DNA of 64,000 nt, taken from contig JAQGEQ010000351.1 of NCBI GenBank assembly GCA_034620365.1, positions 186,001 to 250,000 on the forward strand. Reading direction: 5' to 3'. This DNA comes from Pegea sp. RAD2-039. Its lineage: Eukaryota; Chordata; Thaliacea; Salpida; Salpidae. Of this stretch, positions 21,389 through 34,200 are shown piece after piece. The notes beneath the pieces are model-generated. The model had not been told where the DNA came from. It did not search any database and was given only the letters and a program-made list of their open reading frames with translations. Position numbers and translations under genes: made by a program. Within the stretch, counting starts at the first letter, position 1. Each line of letters opens with the position of its first letter.

Positions 21389-22233
21389 TGACGTCAGTGT
21401 TTGATTATTTCAATAAAAATATTTATGTTCATTTTACCCTTGTATATATGTGACGTCATCAACGCTTTAATTCGTTTATTTTGCATTTTTCTGACAATTA
21501 AACTTCAATTTGAAGTTGTTTCAATTTTCAACACAAATCAACATCTGTAAGGATCATAACAACATCTGTAAAGATCAAATGAAAAGAGATGAAAAGAGAA
21601 CAAACTCTACCCACAGGCATCTAAGGTCAAAGTACTTAAAAAATATTTTTCAAAATATTTTGTTTTTTGAAAGGAAAAAACATGAAAATTAATTTTCAAT
21701 TTGATAAACAATTACATCATTTTTGAGTAAGCAAATTTATTTGAAAATTGATCAATATTTAATAACAAAGTTACCCACAATCAAGTTATTAAATTGTATT
21801 TAATTGAAATATAATCTTTGATGAGAAGTAAAGATTTTTTGAAGACATCTTTTGAGTTCATTTTTAAAGAATTTTTAAGATGGTTTAGTAACTAACCAAT
21901 GTATCTTAAGGCCAATTTTTTTTTTATAGAAACTAATTAAATAGTGAGCTTTCAATCAGATTATTTAAAAGATAAATTTTGAATTTATAATGAGAATCAG
22001 ATTTAAAAAAAATGTACAACGTCATAATATCCAACGAGAAAAAATATATTCGATCTTTTAAAAAGCTTTTGAAAATCGTTTAATCATTCAATAGCAAATT
22101 AAGTTATTTTAATGATTGACCTTACACAAAATAAAAAGAGAAAACAAGTTATTATTATTCAACACTTGTCAAAACACCTAAAAATGTTACTTATATCACG
22201 GCTTAAATATAAATATTTTAAAGTTTGTCAACG
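21389..22233. other. 3' flank and AT-rich spacer
   Basis: An AATAAA lies about 20 bases after the UNC-93-like stop, and the last dense-block TGACGTCA is near 21450. Beyond that the motif disappears and no gene is seen. Confidence 0.5.
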
Positions 22234-22306
22234 GCCTCTATAGCGCAGTAGGCAGCGCGTGAGTCTCATAATCTCAAGGTCGTGAGTTCGATCCTCACTC
22301 GAGGCA
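22234..22306 (+). tRNA. tRNA-Met, elongator (anticodon CAT)
   Basis: It differs from the copy at 10795-10867 by one substitution in the acceptor stem (GCCTCTA instead of GCCTCGA), giving a T-C mismatch at acceptor pair 6. The anticodon CAT, D arm and T arm are unchanged. Probably still expressed, but the mismatch could weaken it. Confidence 0.92.
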
Positions 22307-23062
22307 TACATTTTTCAAAAATAAACAAAATTTCAAGTAAATCAAAATTGATTTTCTCTTCAACTATTTGGTTATTACTTTAAAAAATTTTTATGACATT
22401 TCAAAATAAATGAAACTATCGCAACAAATATTCATATTTTGTTCCAAGTTACAAACTATTCGATCTGAAATTCCTAAGTTGATACAAGAGCGCCACCCAT
22501 CAATGCATAGATGTGTTACTAACTTATTCTAAGTAGATCTTAGAAGTTGGCATCTTTTGGAAGGGAGAACTGAAAAGTTCAGCTTCTATTGAAACTATTT
22601 TATCAATTTCACCACCAAATAAAAAACTTCCAAATCTGAGAATTTTTAAAGAAAATAAGATTACAAAAATAAGTTTTCGTTTAAAAACAATTGATAAAGT
22701 TCTAAATCTAAAAATATATATTATCCATTATTATATTTATTTGATAAAAGTTGAAATTAAGTTTAAATATTTTACAAAATTTTATGATAAAAGCAATTTA
22801 TGAAATTTATAGTTGCAAAAAAATTCATAATTTGTGAAAATTTAGCAAAATGAACCTTATGAAGATATTTAACTCTGAAAGAATATTCACTACGTAAGAA
22901 TGATAGGTTACATTTTTATATGTATGGGAAATATTAATTAAAAGTAATATAAAGATGTTTAATAATTGAATTAAAACTATTTCAATCACAAATTAGTAGA
23001 AACTTTGATTTTTACCAAGATATTCTAGTTATAAAATATCTACTTTCATCAAAAGAATGTTT
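22307..23062. other. AT-rich spacer before the LINE
   Basis: No gene, RNA or repeat recognised. Confidence 0.5.
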
Positions 23063-23595
23063 GTTTTATTTATTTATTACAATAAATGCGAAGGAGGGTA
23101 CCTGAAAAGAGCACCTCTCGCTAACACACATTCTCACAAATAACATCTATTTAGTCAAAAATATAGAAAGCAAAAATGTAACACATGGTATTTCGATATC
23201 ACTCCAAGCATATAACAGTGAACAATTACATAGAATGTTATTAATATGAAAAAGGAAAAAATTACAGTTTAGAAATGACAATGTTGGCAATGTTATAACG
23301 ATTCAACTTCTTTTTGAACAATGCGAGCGACTCCGACATGACAATGTCTGATGGAAGCTGGTTCCATGTACTTATTGTGCGGTATGAGAAAAAATTCAAT
23401 CTGAATAATGTACCAGGTGATATGGGCTTATTAAGATGTAATGTGTGTCGTCTGAGCTAATATAACTTGAAGGAAGGACTAATGGAAAAGAAATAATCAA
23501 ACTGAAGTCAACTAGATTGTGGATAATTTTAGAAATAAGAATTAAGTCGTATCTAATCCGTCGAATTTCCAAAGTATCTAAATTGAAGAGGCTTC

Positions 23596-26041
23596 TCAGC
23601 GAGAATGTTTATAACTATCATGTTTAATATTAAGTTTCCTACATACTAATCTCGTAAATATTGCCTGAACAGACTCGATTTTTTTGATATCACTAACTTG
23701 ATATGGAATCCATGCACTGACATTATATTCAAGAATTGGACGTACGTACAATTTGAAAAGATTGATAAAAAAACATGGGTCCTTAGAACTAAAGGTATTT
23801 ATAATAAGGAAGACAAGGTTGATTACTTTTCCAAAGATTTTGGAAACATAATTGCGCCATTTAAAGTCAGATAATAGAGTAATGCCAAGGTCTAGGACCA
23901 AAGATACTCGTTGAATAGCAAATCTATTGATGGAGTATTGGTTCAAGCAATTTACAGCTGGTTTACGAGAAAAAGTTGTAAACTCAGACTTTGTGGCCTG
24001 GATTCTGAGCTGCCAATTCGTAGACCAGTTTTCTACAGTGTGTAGTGCAGTTTGAAGTTTTGAAGGATTATAAGATGATAGCTTGATATTATCTGCATAC
24101 ACAAACACTCTGATATCTTCTACTGCTTACTAGTCTTCTGATGAGGTCTTCAATGAACATTAAAAAGAGAAGGGGACCCAGAACAGAGCCCTGAGGAACA
24201 CCACTAGTGATTTGACTAGAAGTAGATACAGATCTTTCTACACGAGTTTCTTGGGTTCTACCTGATAAGTAATCTTCAATCCACTGTAAGATAAAGCTGT
24301 TGAGTTTTTCAATACAGTAACGAGCTTAGTCTGTGGGACAGAATCAAACGTTTTAGCAAAATCGAGGTATGTGATGTCACAAAGAGTATTAATAATGCTG
24401 TAAGCTCATTAAGAAAAGTGAGATGTTGAGTCAGGGAAGATCTCCTCTTCACAGAGCCATGCTGGACATCAGATATTAGATGGTGCTCCATCAAATGACT
24501 GGTCATATGATTGTGAATGATATGTTCTTGAGTTCTGCAGATAACTGAAGTCAGCGAAACTGGTCTGTAGTTAAGTGCGGTGTTTCTGGGACCATTTTTT
24601 TGAATTGGAGTAATAATAGCTTTCTTCCAAATTTGTGGAACTCTTCCTCGCCTCAGAGTCATGTTAAAGAAAAGCGATAAATGTAGTGATAAAGAGGAAG
24701 TAGTTTTTCTTAAAAATAAAACTGGGATCTGATCTGGGATGTTGGAAACTGATGATTTAAAAAAAGAAATAGCCTTAGATACCATATCGACCGTTATGTC
24801 AAGATCTACCATCTCAGAGACATTTGTAAGAATGTCGGAGTAGGAGTATTGCCATCATCGGTTATAAAAACGCTATTAAATTAATTGTTTAGCAACTCAG
24901 CTTTATTTTTTGGTTCTATCACAAGCTGGTCGGTGTTATCAATTAGGGGGGGGGGGTATTTGAGATCTCGCCTTTAGCTTGAGATTAATGAAACCAAAAA
25001 TGCTTTCTTGCTAGGTGAAGATAAAACTGCAATTTCTCTTCCCAAATAGAAATTAGAAAAAGATTTCTTATAAACTATACAAAGATCTTTGTACAAAGAT
25101 TTGATGGAAGAGTCTGTTTTAGTTTGTTTGTATAGGAGGTTTTTTAAATGTCGTAAGTTTCTTAAATATCTGGGCAAATGTGGTTTTTTGTTGATTCTAT
25201 AAATCTTATCTATAAATCGTATGAATTTTTCGATTGACTCTTTAACGATGCTAGTAAACCTTGAGTAAATAGTATTGATGTCTTCAGAAGAGTTGAAAAC
25301 ATAAATCCAGTCAACATCTGATAGAAACTTGTTAATGCCATTATAATTTCCACAGTAAAAATTCTTTTTGCTTGAAGTTTTAACGTTCATAAAAAAAGTT
25401 TGATGGAGCTTGAATTCAATCATGTTGTGATCGCATGTCAGAGTAAAAGGTTCTTTTTGATCAATGTAGATAATCTTCTCAGGTTTTGATGTGATAAGAA
25501 GATCCAAAGTATTACCACTAACTTGGGTCAGAAAAGTAACCATCTCAGATAGATTATTGGCATTGAGGAAGCTTACAAAGGCATGACTTAGAAAGGCTGA
25601 ATTAGTATTATTGCTATCTAAGTTAAACGATTTTCCACTAAATGCTAAATTCGGGTTATTCCAATCAATTTTACTAAAGTTAAAATCCCCCAAAATATAT
25701 AACTCAGGACACACAACACTCTTCAGAACCTTCAATAAGGCCTTAACAGTAACTTCATCATTAGTTTTAGAGGGTGGTAGGTAGATACATATAAAACGAT
25801 AAAATTTGGACTTTGAGTAATAAAAATCAAAAGCGATAATCTCAAACCCTGGACAATTAATAGGATTGATCTGAATTCTAGAGATCATGGGTGAAAGCGA
25901 TGCTTTGTGAATTATGCAAACAAGGCCGCCTCTATCATACAGTCTGTCACAACGATTACCGCCAACCTGAAAAGAATTAGGATAAAACGGTTTCAGCCAA
26001 GTTTCAGTAATAAAAACAAATGTGAAATCTTGGGAAGGCAA
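23596..26041 (-). pseudogene. LINE ORF2 remnant: AP endonuclease and reverse transcriptase
   Basis: The endonuclease part (26041-24974) has FITETWL, LGDFNF, a TLDLLIT motif and CDHNMIEF, as in exonuclease-endonuclease-phosphatase domains of LINEs. The RT part shows IITPIQKNGP and NYRPVSLTS (fingers), SGVPQGSVLGPLLF in another frame near 24200, and the catalytic box read as VYADN, where active enzymes have two aspartates. The thumb region follows (LGITLLSDFKW). At least two frame changes separate these blocks and the second catalytic Asp is lost, so the protein cannot be functional. Confidence 0.9.
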
Positions 26042-26357
26042 AAGAGCTTTAAATTGAAAAAAATTGTTAAATAATCGACGGTGCGTTGAAGAACATACCT
26101 AATGTGATAGAAGAATTGTCTTTTTGATGCTTGTGAGATTTGATGATGGGCTTCTGTAAATTGATATCTTGGGTATTAATAATTGTGTCCGAAGAGAGTT
26201 TGAAAAAAGAAGATGTGGGTCCAGTGGTTATTTTCCACTTCCGTTTTTTGAAAAAAACTTGACAATTCTCAAGGCCCATGGTGGACCTCGAACTTTATAT
26301 TTGAAATCAGTTGGTTGTTCCTTCTGATTTCGGTTATACGCTTCTTTTAGAAGACGC

Positions 26358-27257
26358 TTATTTTAGAAGACGCTTATTTTCTAAGCGATCTGCTTCACAC
26401 ATATCATGTGCTACTCTAATGCGCTCGAATTTTTTGCAAAGCCTTAGCTTATACAGCTTGGCAAGAAACTTGCATTTGTTCCAACTTTTCTGAAAGGACA
26501 CTTTCAACGGACTTTGATGATCTGAGCTTTTTGCTCCAAGTCTAGTCATTGATACCTTTGGAACATCCACAAAATCAAGGCTTTGAGAGCACATTTGACT
26601 AAAAAACTTACTGTCATCATCTTTATCAGTCTCAGAGACATTAAAGATGATGACATTGTTTTCTATGTCCTCACGGTCTAAAGTGAGTTTTTTGTGCGTG
26701 TCGGTGACCTTCTTGGCAAGAAGCTGCACCATACTATCATTTTTTTCGGAGCCGGGATCACCGACCACCGAGGCCCATGTGACTGGTTTCTTTGTAGAGG
26801 TATCCAATTTGTCCATTGATTTAGACAAACTAGAAATTTTCTCATTGATCTTGGTAACATCGTTACCAATTTCCGATTGAAATTAGGCTAATTCAGCGGA
26901 TACGGATTTGCTGATGTCGGATAATAGGTTTTGATTAGAATTAGATGAGGGAGCTGTTGTGTCCATGGTTCTACATTTAATGCAGAGCCATTTAAATCCC
27001 ATTTGCTTCATCTGGTTGTTATTAAATATATCGTAAATTTTCTTGATCACATCACTACAGGTGAGATGAAACTAGGAGAGACATTTAAAGCATTCTATTG
27101 CCGGATCTTCCCCAGAGCAGATTTTATTGCATGATTGGCAATTGCCATTGCAAGCTTGTTTTGATGAAGTCGTTTGTGAAGTAAATTGTGTAGGATTTTT
27201 TTTTACATTTGAACGTAAGGTCTTGCCAGTTTTATTTGGGTCCACCATAGTTTTCAT
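26358..27257 (-). pseudogene. LINE ORF1 remnant with PHD-type zinc finger
   Basis: The frame starts at 27257. It encodes a cysteine-rich stretch CQSCNKICSGEDPAIECFKC, then after an in-frame TAG (about 27074) a FHLTC and CIKC, which together make a PHD-like finger as found in ORF1 of some CR1-type LINEs. A second in-frame stop lies near 26886. A charged C-terminal half (to about 26358) contains NNVIIFNVSETDKDDDS and a KVSFQKSW segment. Two stops mark decay. Confidence 0.75.
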
Positions 27258-27260
27258 GAA

Positions 27261-30200
27261 AGGTTTTTAGTGTCACCAGCCTCAATATATAATATACAAA
27301 TCACTTCCTAAAAATAACTTTACCACAACTTATAAGCACTTATTCAAGTAGAATATAATATATAACCTGAAACTTATTCAAATAGAATTTAAAAGTGAAT
27401 CAACCATAAAAACATTATTGTTTTTACATTTTTTAAACATTTTTATATTTTTCAATTATTATGATTTGATTGATAATGTTGATTACATAAATCTTTATAA
27501 AATAATTAACTTTAAAGTTTTCTTTTGATGTTAGTTTTTTAAAATATTTTCAGATTATTTTTTTACTTTTGAAATAAATAATTTAAAAACAGCTCTATCT
27601 GATGAAGTTTTAGTTTGTGGGTTTAATTGATAACCACACAAATCTATAAGAAGCTACCAAAAGAAAATAACAAATATTCGAAAATTCGTGGAAATGGATG
27701 TTATGACGATTTGAAATTGACAAAAATATCAGCAATTTTAAACTAAACAATAAACGATTTGATCAGCTTAAAATTGGATTGTTTGGTAGTTTCTGAAATA
27801 CTTTCTTATTATTATTTAACTTGATCATTAAAAAATATATTTTGAATAATTTTAAATTTCATCTACGGCAAGTTTTACGACATTTTTAAATTAACAACAA
27901 ATTAATGATAGAAATTATTGATATCTATAGATTAATGTGAACAAGTAGAAAGATTTTAAAGAGCTTTTTGCAAGAAGTTGATTTTGATTAAATTTTGGTG
28001 ATATGTTGTAGATGAAAACGTTACAAGTTTACAGTGTTTGTACTTCAAGTTTATTCATAAAAAGATGGATTAGTGATAAGAATAAAAAATACTAAAACTA
28101 CCACAAACTTTGCAAATTTAAAGCTAAAAATAGATTTAAAAAATTATAAGCTTTAAGACACTGATTTTAAGCGGCTAAAAAAATTTTGTTGTAAGGTTTG
28201 ATGATGCTTGCTCAGTGAACTTCTCAACTTTATTATTAAACCAATCTATAAATCTTAAAGTTAGTTGAAACAGATATAAGAATAAAGTTACAATAGAGTT
28301 TGATTATTTTCAAATTTAAATTGCTTTTTTTGAATACATTATTCTCAGATTAGCTTTTTTAGTTACAAATATTTATGCCAAAAGGACAAAAACCCGTGGT
28401 TGCGTCTTTATAATCTTTATTCATTCATTCTTTCTGGGTGTATCGTTCAAAATACTTTCTTTTCTCGCAATACTTTCTTCAAACTTCAGAGCACTGCCAA
28501 TAAAACAAAAAAAACTGATAAGAATTTTAATCAGGTGTTAAAACATTACTTTTCATGCATGCTTTATTTTAATAAGTTAAAATCTTGTAAAATTTATTGA
28601 ATTAGTTTATCTTGATTGTTTTGCAAAATCAACAATTTAATTTTAATTTTAAACAACAAAAATTTCAAGCAAAAGAATACTTTGAGATGTATTTGTTTTA
28701 TGAAAAATTTTAAACTTTACTTTCTGATCATTATATAAAGAAAAAAGTATAAAAAAGGAAATAAATAAGAATTTGACAATCGTTCAATAATAAATTTTTT
28801 AAGGTATTGAATATAACAGTGAACACTTCTTTTGACAAAACTTTCTAAAAAGATTATCCAAGAAATTTTTTTTGCTAGTTGTAAAGTACTTTTTATACAG
28901 AGCAAAAAATTTTATTTACTTTAGCATTTGTTGAAATTTTGTTGAAGTTTTGTTTAAACTTTGTTGATTTCTTTTTTTAGATACTTAAAAAAATATATAT
29001 TTGCTAAGTAATAGATATTGCTCAGTTTTGTTTACAAAATCGTTTGTTTTTTCAAAATAGCTTCAATAACCTACTAAACACTAAAAATAACTTCAGGATT
29101 TTCAAAGAAGCCACAACTTTGAACACTTGAGGTCGCTCTTTTTTTAACATACATTCTCAAAAGCTTTGAGTTTGTAGTGACGTCATCCATCGATTGTAGT
29201 TTAGCAGGACGCCTCCCTTATATATCAGTATGTACTTGAAATCAGTAATTTCAAATTTGATGATTCAATTATTTAAAAGTTATTCAAATTTTCTGAATTT
29301 GATTTTAACAAATTACTCACCCTTTTATTTGATATTAAAAATTGTTTACCTCAAAAATAAACATTTAAGGTTATTATGATATTCTAGTTTACATGTGTTT
29401 ATTTATCTATTAATCTCATTTTTTATATTTTTAAAAAGTAACTGAACTAAATTATCTGATTACTAGATATAGTATTATTTTTGAAATATTGTTTATTTTA
29501 ATAATTTTTGATTACAAATATTTCAAAATTTTCTTATTATTTACTAAATTAATTTTTTTATAAAAACTTGTTAATTTACAAAAAGAAATATTATTTATTA
29601 TTTACTAATATCTTTTTTTAGCTTTATATTCTGATTCTTTTGGAAAAAACTTTTATTTATCAACTGAAAAACTTACTGATGTTCAACTCTTAAAACAATT
29701 TCTATGAGTTTCTATTTTTTTTAAATATCATTTTATTGATTATTTTGCTTTTAAAGATTTTTCATTAAATTAATTTTAATTTGAATAATTTTAATTCATT
29801 TTTTGGTATAAAATAAAAAATATGACGCTTGCTGTTATTATTTTGGTTTTATTTATTTTTATTCAAAATAACTAGAGTTTTTATTAGCTTTTCATTATTA
29901 CTATTATCTTTCATTGACTGATTTTTTCTCAGAAATTATATTGCTATCATATATCTTTAATAATAAAGTGTTTATTACTTAATCTAAAATTTAAATAATA
30001 TTTTAATTTATGAGCTGATAATTTTACAAGCATATTAGCAATTATTTTAGAGTCATCAAATTAGATTTTCAGCTTTAATTATTTTTCATGAAAACTATTT
30101 TTGATTCAGATTTATTTAATTTTTTCTATTTTTAATTTTTTCTTTAAAAAGTTATATTTTAATAAATATTTTATAACATTATAGAAAACTTAAAGCTTTT

Positions 30201-31147
30201 ATCAAGTAAATTTGTACATGATAATTTTATAAATATCATTATTATGTATTATAATATCTTCAGCAAGAGTTTAGATTTATGTTTTAAAAATTGTTAATTA
30301 TTAATTTTCTGTTTTGAAATATTTTTATTTTTTTGACTGATTATTTTATAATTTTGAATGATATGTTTTAATAGAAATGTATTAATTTAAAACCTTTTAT
30401 TTTGATACCTTTTATGTTTGATCATCTTAAATACATTTTTTTATTAACATTTTTTTTTGAAAATTTAAAAAAATATCTATTTATAAGTTCGTTAATTATA
30501 TTCAATCATGTTTTTGTGAATTTGGCTCATAATATTTTACATTTAAAAGTAAATCTAACTTTAATCTTTCAGTTTTCTAAAAGATAGATTTAAATAAATG
30601 TTTAAAGTTTAATTTTGATATTATGCAAGATATTCTTCTGTAATGTTAACAATTAAAAGAAAATAGTAAAAATATTTTAAGTTAGCTAGAAAATGTTAAC
30701 TTGTTATTTTTTTATTTTAGATTTTTAAATCTCTGATTTGTTAATAAATTTTTGGAGCTAAAAATTAATTTTACTTTTTCTACTAAATGATATTTATCTT
30801 TACATAAATTTTTTATAATTATGTTTAGCTAAATTTTTACCAACTTTTAAGTTAATGAGAGAATTTTATGATGAAAAGATGTTTTTTATGTAAATTTTAA
30901 CAAAAATAACCTATATTTTGTTAATTTATATAAACAATGAATACAAAAAATCTTTTATCTTGGTATGGTAGTTAAATTTAAATTAATTACTTATACCATT
31001 AATAATAATAATTAATAATTTATCAATTAATTTCTAAGTATGTTGTAATTTTAAACATATTTTTAGGAATAATGAAAATATCAACTACTCGATAATTTGT
31101 TTTTAGATCTACTTAGGACTCCTACCTATTTATTTTGGTGCTGCATC
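27261..31147. other. Gene-free AT-rich region
   Basis: About 3.9 kb of very AT-rich DNA with no supported coding sequence or RNA. It contains one isolated TGACGTCA at 29178-29185, followed about 35 bases later by a TATATAT run, which could be a promoter-like pair, but no gene starts nearby. Confidence 0.55.
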
Positions 31148-31148
31148 T

Positions 31149-31158
31149 TATATATAAC
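31149..31158 (+). promoter_or_regulatory. Possible TATA box of the AP-2 alpha gene
   Basis: TATATATAA lies about 50 bases before the ATG at 31203. The spacing would allow a short 5' leader. In DNA this AT-rich such a match is weak evidence. Confidence 0.3.
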
Positions 31159-31202
31159 ATTTTAGTTAGTTTTGTTGAGTGTTTGATTTAAAAAGGATCA
31201 AA

Positions 31203-34200
31203 ATGCCCTCAGTGGCTCGAACTGATGCTATGCGGGGATTGGCTGTTTTTATATCAGATATAAGAAATTGTAAGTTGTGTCTCCATATTTGAACTACATA
31301 TCAATTTTGTCAATTATATTTGTAGTTTTATAAAGTTTTTAATCACAGTCATATTTATCAGTTTATTTTTTAAGGTAAAAGTAAAGAAGCAGAAAGTAGA
31401 AGAATAAATAAGGAATTGGCAAATATAAGATCCAAATTCAAAGGTAGTTTCAAAAGCTAATCTAAATAATTTATTTTTTACTTTTATTTTTTATGATTAA
31501 GTTTGGAATTATTTTCAATATTGATTTTTATTTGTTTCTGGTAACTTCCATGTTCTAATGATCTAATTCTACTTAAACTGATTTACATAAACACAAATTT
31601 TGATTCATTTAGGAGATAAAACCCTTGATGGATACAGTAAAAAGAAGTATGTGTGCAAGTTACTGTTTATATTTCTACTTGGTCATGACATCGACTTCGG
31701 GCATATGGAAGCCGTGAATCTACTAAGCTCAAATCGATACACTGAGAAACAGATTGTAAGAAGGAAACAAACCAACAATTTCCACAAACAGAAATATTCG
31801 TATTTTCAGGGTTACCTTTTTATATCAGTGTTGGTGAATGCACGTTCAGATTTAATGAACTTAATCGTGCAAAACATGAAGAACGATATCTCATCCAGCA
31901 AACCTGTCCACGTCAACCTTGCCCTACATTGCATCGCTAATATTGGCTCTATGGAAATGGCTGAAGCTTTTGGACCAGAAGTTCCCAAATTAATCGTGTC
32001 TCCGTCAGTAGATCAAATTATCGATGCTTCTCACAACTAAAGTATTTATTTGCAGCCAGGCAAGCGAATCTGTGAAGCAAAGCGCAGCTCTCTGCCTCTT
32101 AAGACTCTTCAGGACTTCTAAAGAGTCGATGACATATGCTGATTGGGCTTCTCGAGTGATCCATCTACTAAATGACCATCATATGGTCGATTTGTGACCA
32201 TCTGACCACTGACAACTCATCTGTAGACTTTTTAGGGGGTGGTAACTGCTGCTTCTAGCCTCATACATGCATTAGCTCAACATAGTCCAGCTGAGTACAA
32301 AGGATGTGTCTCTCTCGCAGTTTCGAGACTTAGTCGGATTGTTACAGCAGCTTACACAGACCTTCAGGTTCATCTCACATCTCATGATTTATCAAATATT
32401 TATGATGATTTCTATAGGATTACAGCTACTACTTTGTACCAGCGCCTTGGTTAAGTGTCAAGTTGCTTCGGCTCCTTCAGTGTTATCCTGTTCCAGAAGA
32501 ACCGGCAGTTCGCGGCAGGCTTGTTGAATGTTTAGAAACTATTTTGAACAAATGTCAGGAACCACCAAAGTCGAAAAAAGTTCAACATTCGAACGCGAAG
32601 AACGCGGTTTTGTTCGAAGCCATCAACCTCATCATCCACATCGATAGGTAATCCCATCATCTCCTCTTCAATCTTCTTCACGTTCATCTTTCAGTGAACC
32701 AAATCTTCTCGTGAGAGCTTGTAACCAACTTGGTCAGTTCTTACAACATCGAGAAACTAACTTGAGATACTTGGCACTGGAGAGTATGTGCTTGCTTGCT
32801 AATTCGGAGTTTTCTGCTGAAGCAGTAAAGAAGCATCGAGAGACTGTCATCAACGCTTTAAAGGTTCATATTTCTCTAAATTTTCTTCATTTCTTAGAAA
32901 CTTATTTTCCTGCTAAATCGTTCTTCTCGTTTCAGTCACGTGACTTCGACAATTTTCTAATTGCCATTCATTATTTTAATTGTTTCGAAAATTGATTTTA
33001 TTTTTAGACTGAGAGAGATGTAAGCGTTCGTCAGCGCGCTGTCGACTTGCTGTACGCGATGTGTGATAAAAGTAATGCTGAAGAAATCGTAGCAGAGATG
33101 TTGTCTTATCTCAAGACTGCAGATTATGCAATTCGTGAAGAAATGGTAAAAAATTCGACTTTTATCGAAATATTTTCACGATTGTTGATTACAAATCAAA
33201 TAAGTCAGATATTGATTTTTTGTAACTAATTATTTCCTCCAAAACCATTCGCTTGTTTTCAACCACCAATAAACCAGCTTCAAATCCTTACAGGTTTTGA
33301 AAGTTGCAATTTTATCCGAGAAATATGCTTCAGACTACACATGGTATGTAGACACGATCCTTCAGTTGATCCGAGTTGCTGGGGATTATGTGTCCGAAGA
33401 AGTCTGGCACAGAGTCATTCAAATAGTTATAAATCGAGATGATGCACAAGGATATGCTGCTAAGACTGTATTTGAGAACCTACAAGCTCCTGCTTGTCAT
33501 GAAAATATGGTGAAAGTGGGAGGGTACATCCTCGGCGAGTTTGGTAACTTGATAGCTGGTGACAGTAGATCTTCGCCTCTTATTCAATTCAACCTCCTTC
33601 ATTCGAAATTTCATTTGTGCAACGTTTCAACGCGCGCTCTTCTACTATCCACCTATATCAAGTTCATCAACCTGTTTCCTGAAATCAAAACTACTGTTCA
33701 GGTTTCTATCTCTTTAACTTTCAAAACTTATTCAATTTGCATTTGTTGCTGTTGATAGAATGTTTTGAACAATGACAACCAGTTGAGAAATGCTGATGTT
33801 GAGTTACAACAGAGAGCTCTTGAATATTCCCAACTAAGTTCCATCACTTCACAAGATGTACTTGCAACTGTCCTGGAAGAGATGCCTCCTTTTCCAGAGA
33901 GAGAGTCTTCGATATTAGCGAAGTTGAAGAAGAAGAAGCCATCAGCCACACAAGTTGGTTTCAATTTCAATTTTTAGAACAACTTTGTCAATCGCTACTT
34001 TCTATTCCGGAAGTATAGGAAGCTCATTAAAACCACTCGCTACTTCTCGCTATTTACTTTTCATGTTTAAAAAGTCGACAAAATCTTTGAAAGTTTTAAC
34101 AAAGTAATCAGCAAAAGTGGTTTCGAACAGTCAGTAAAACCCCTGCTTTAGTAAAACATTTATCCAAATTAGCTGACAACCACCATCATCATCATCTTCA

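Larger units (their letters stand above)
5040..21460. repeat. Island saturated with the TGACGTCA palindrome
   Basis: TGACGTCA, most often within the self-complementary 14-mer TGATGACGTCATCA, recurs about once per 60-100 bases at 5.0-16.3 kb and again at 17.6-21.5 kb, with a smaller cluster at 0.95-1.3 kb. It lies in nearly every short intron, in intergenic gaps, and in coding sequence for linkers and loops. In coding sequence it is read as GAT GAC GTC ATC (DDVI) or ATG ACG TCA TCA (MTSS); the third frame begins with the stop TGA. Conserved domain exons mostly lack it. The core equals the cAMP response element bound by CREB/ATF bZIP proteins, but the density and intragenic placement are unlike promoter CREs. 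Function unknown. Confidence 0.9.
23063..27260 (-). mobile_element. Degenerate CR1-like non-LTR retrotransposon
   Basis: The order on the minus strand is ORF1 (about 27257-26358), ORF2 endonuclease (26041-24974), reverse transcriptase (about 24812-23596), and a 3' end with CGCATTTATTGTAATAAATAAA. The ORF1-endonuclease-RT layout and the short-repeat tail fit the CR1/L2/Jockey group. Frames are broken by stops and frameshifts throughout, so it is inactive. The 5' boundary is approximate. A second, truncated copy lies at 2550-2632. Confidence 0.88.

Noticed and set aside
5040..21460. Interpreting all TGACGTCA copies as ordinary CREB promoter sites
   Set aside because: Most lie inside introns and coding sequence, far more densely than any promoter CRE cluster I know; promoter function may apply to a few only.
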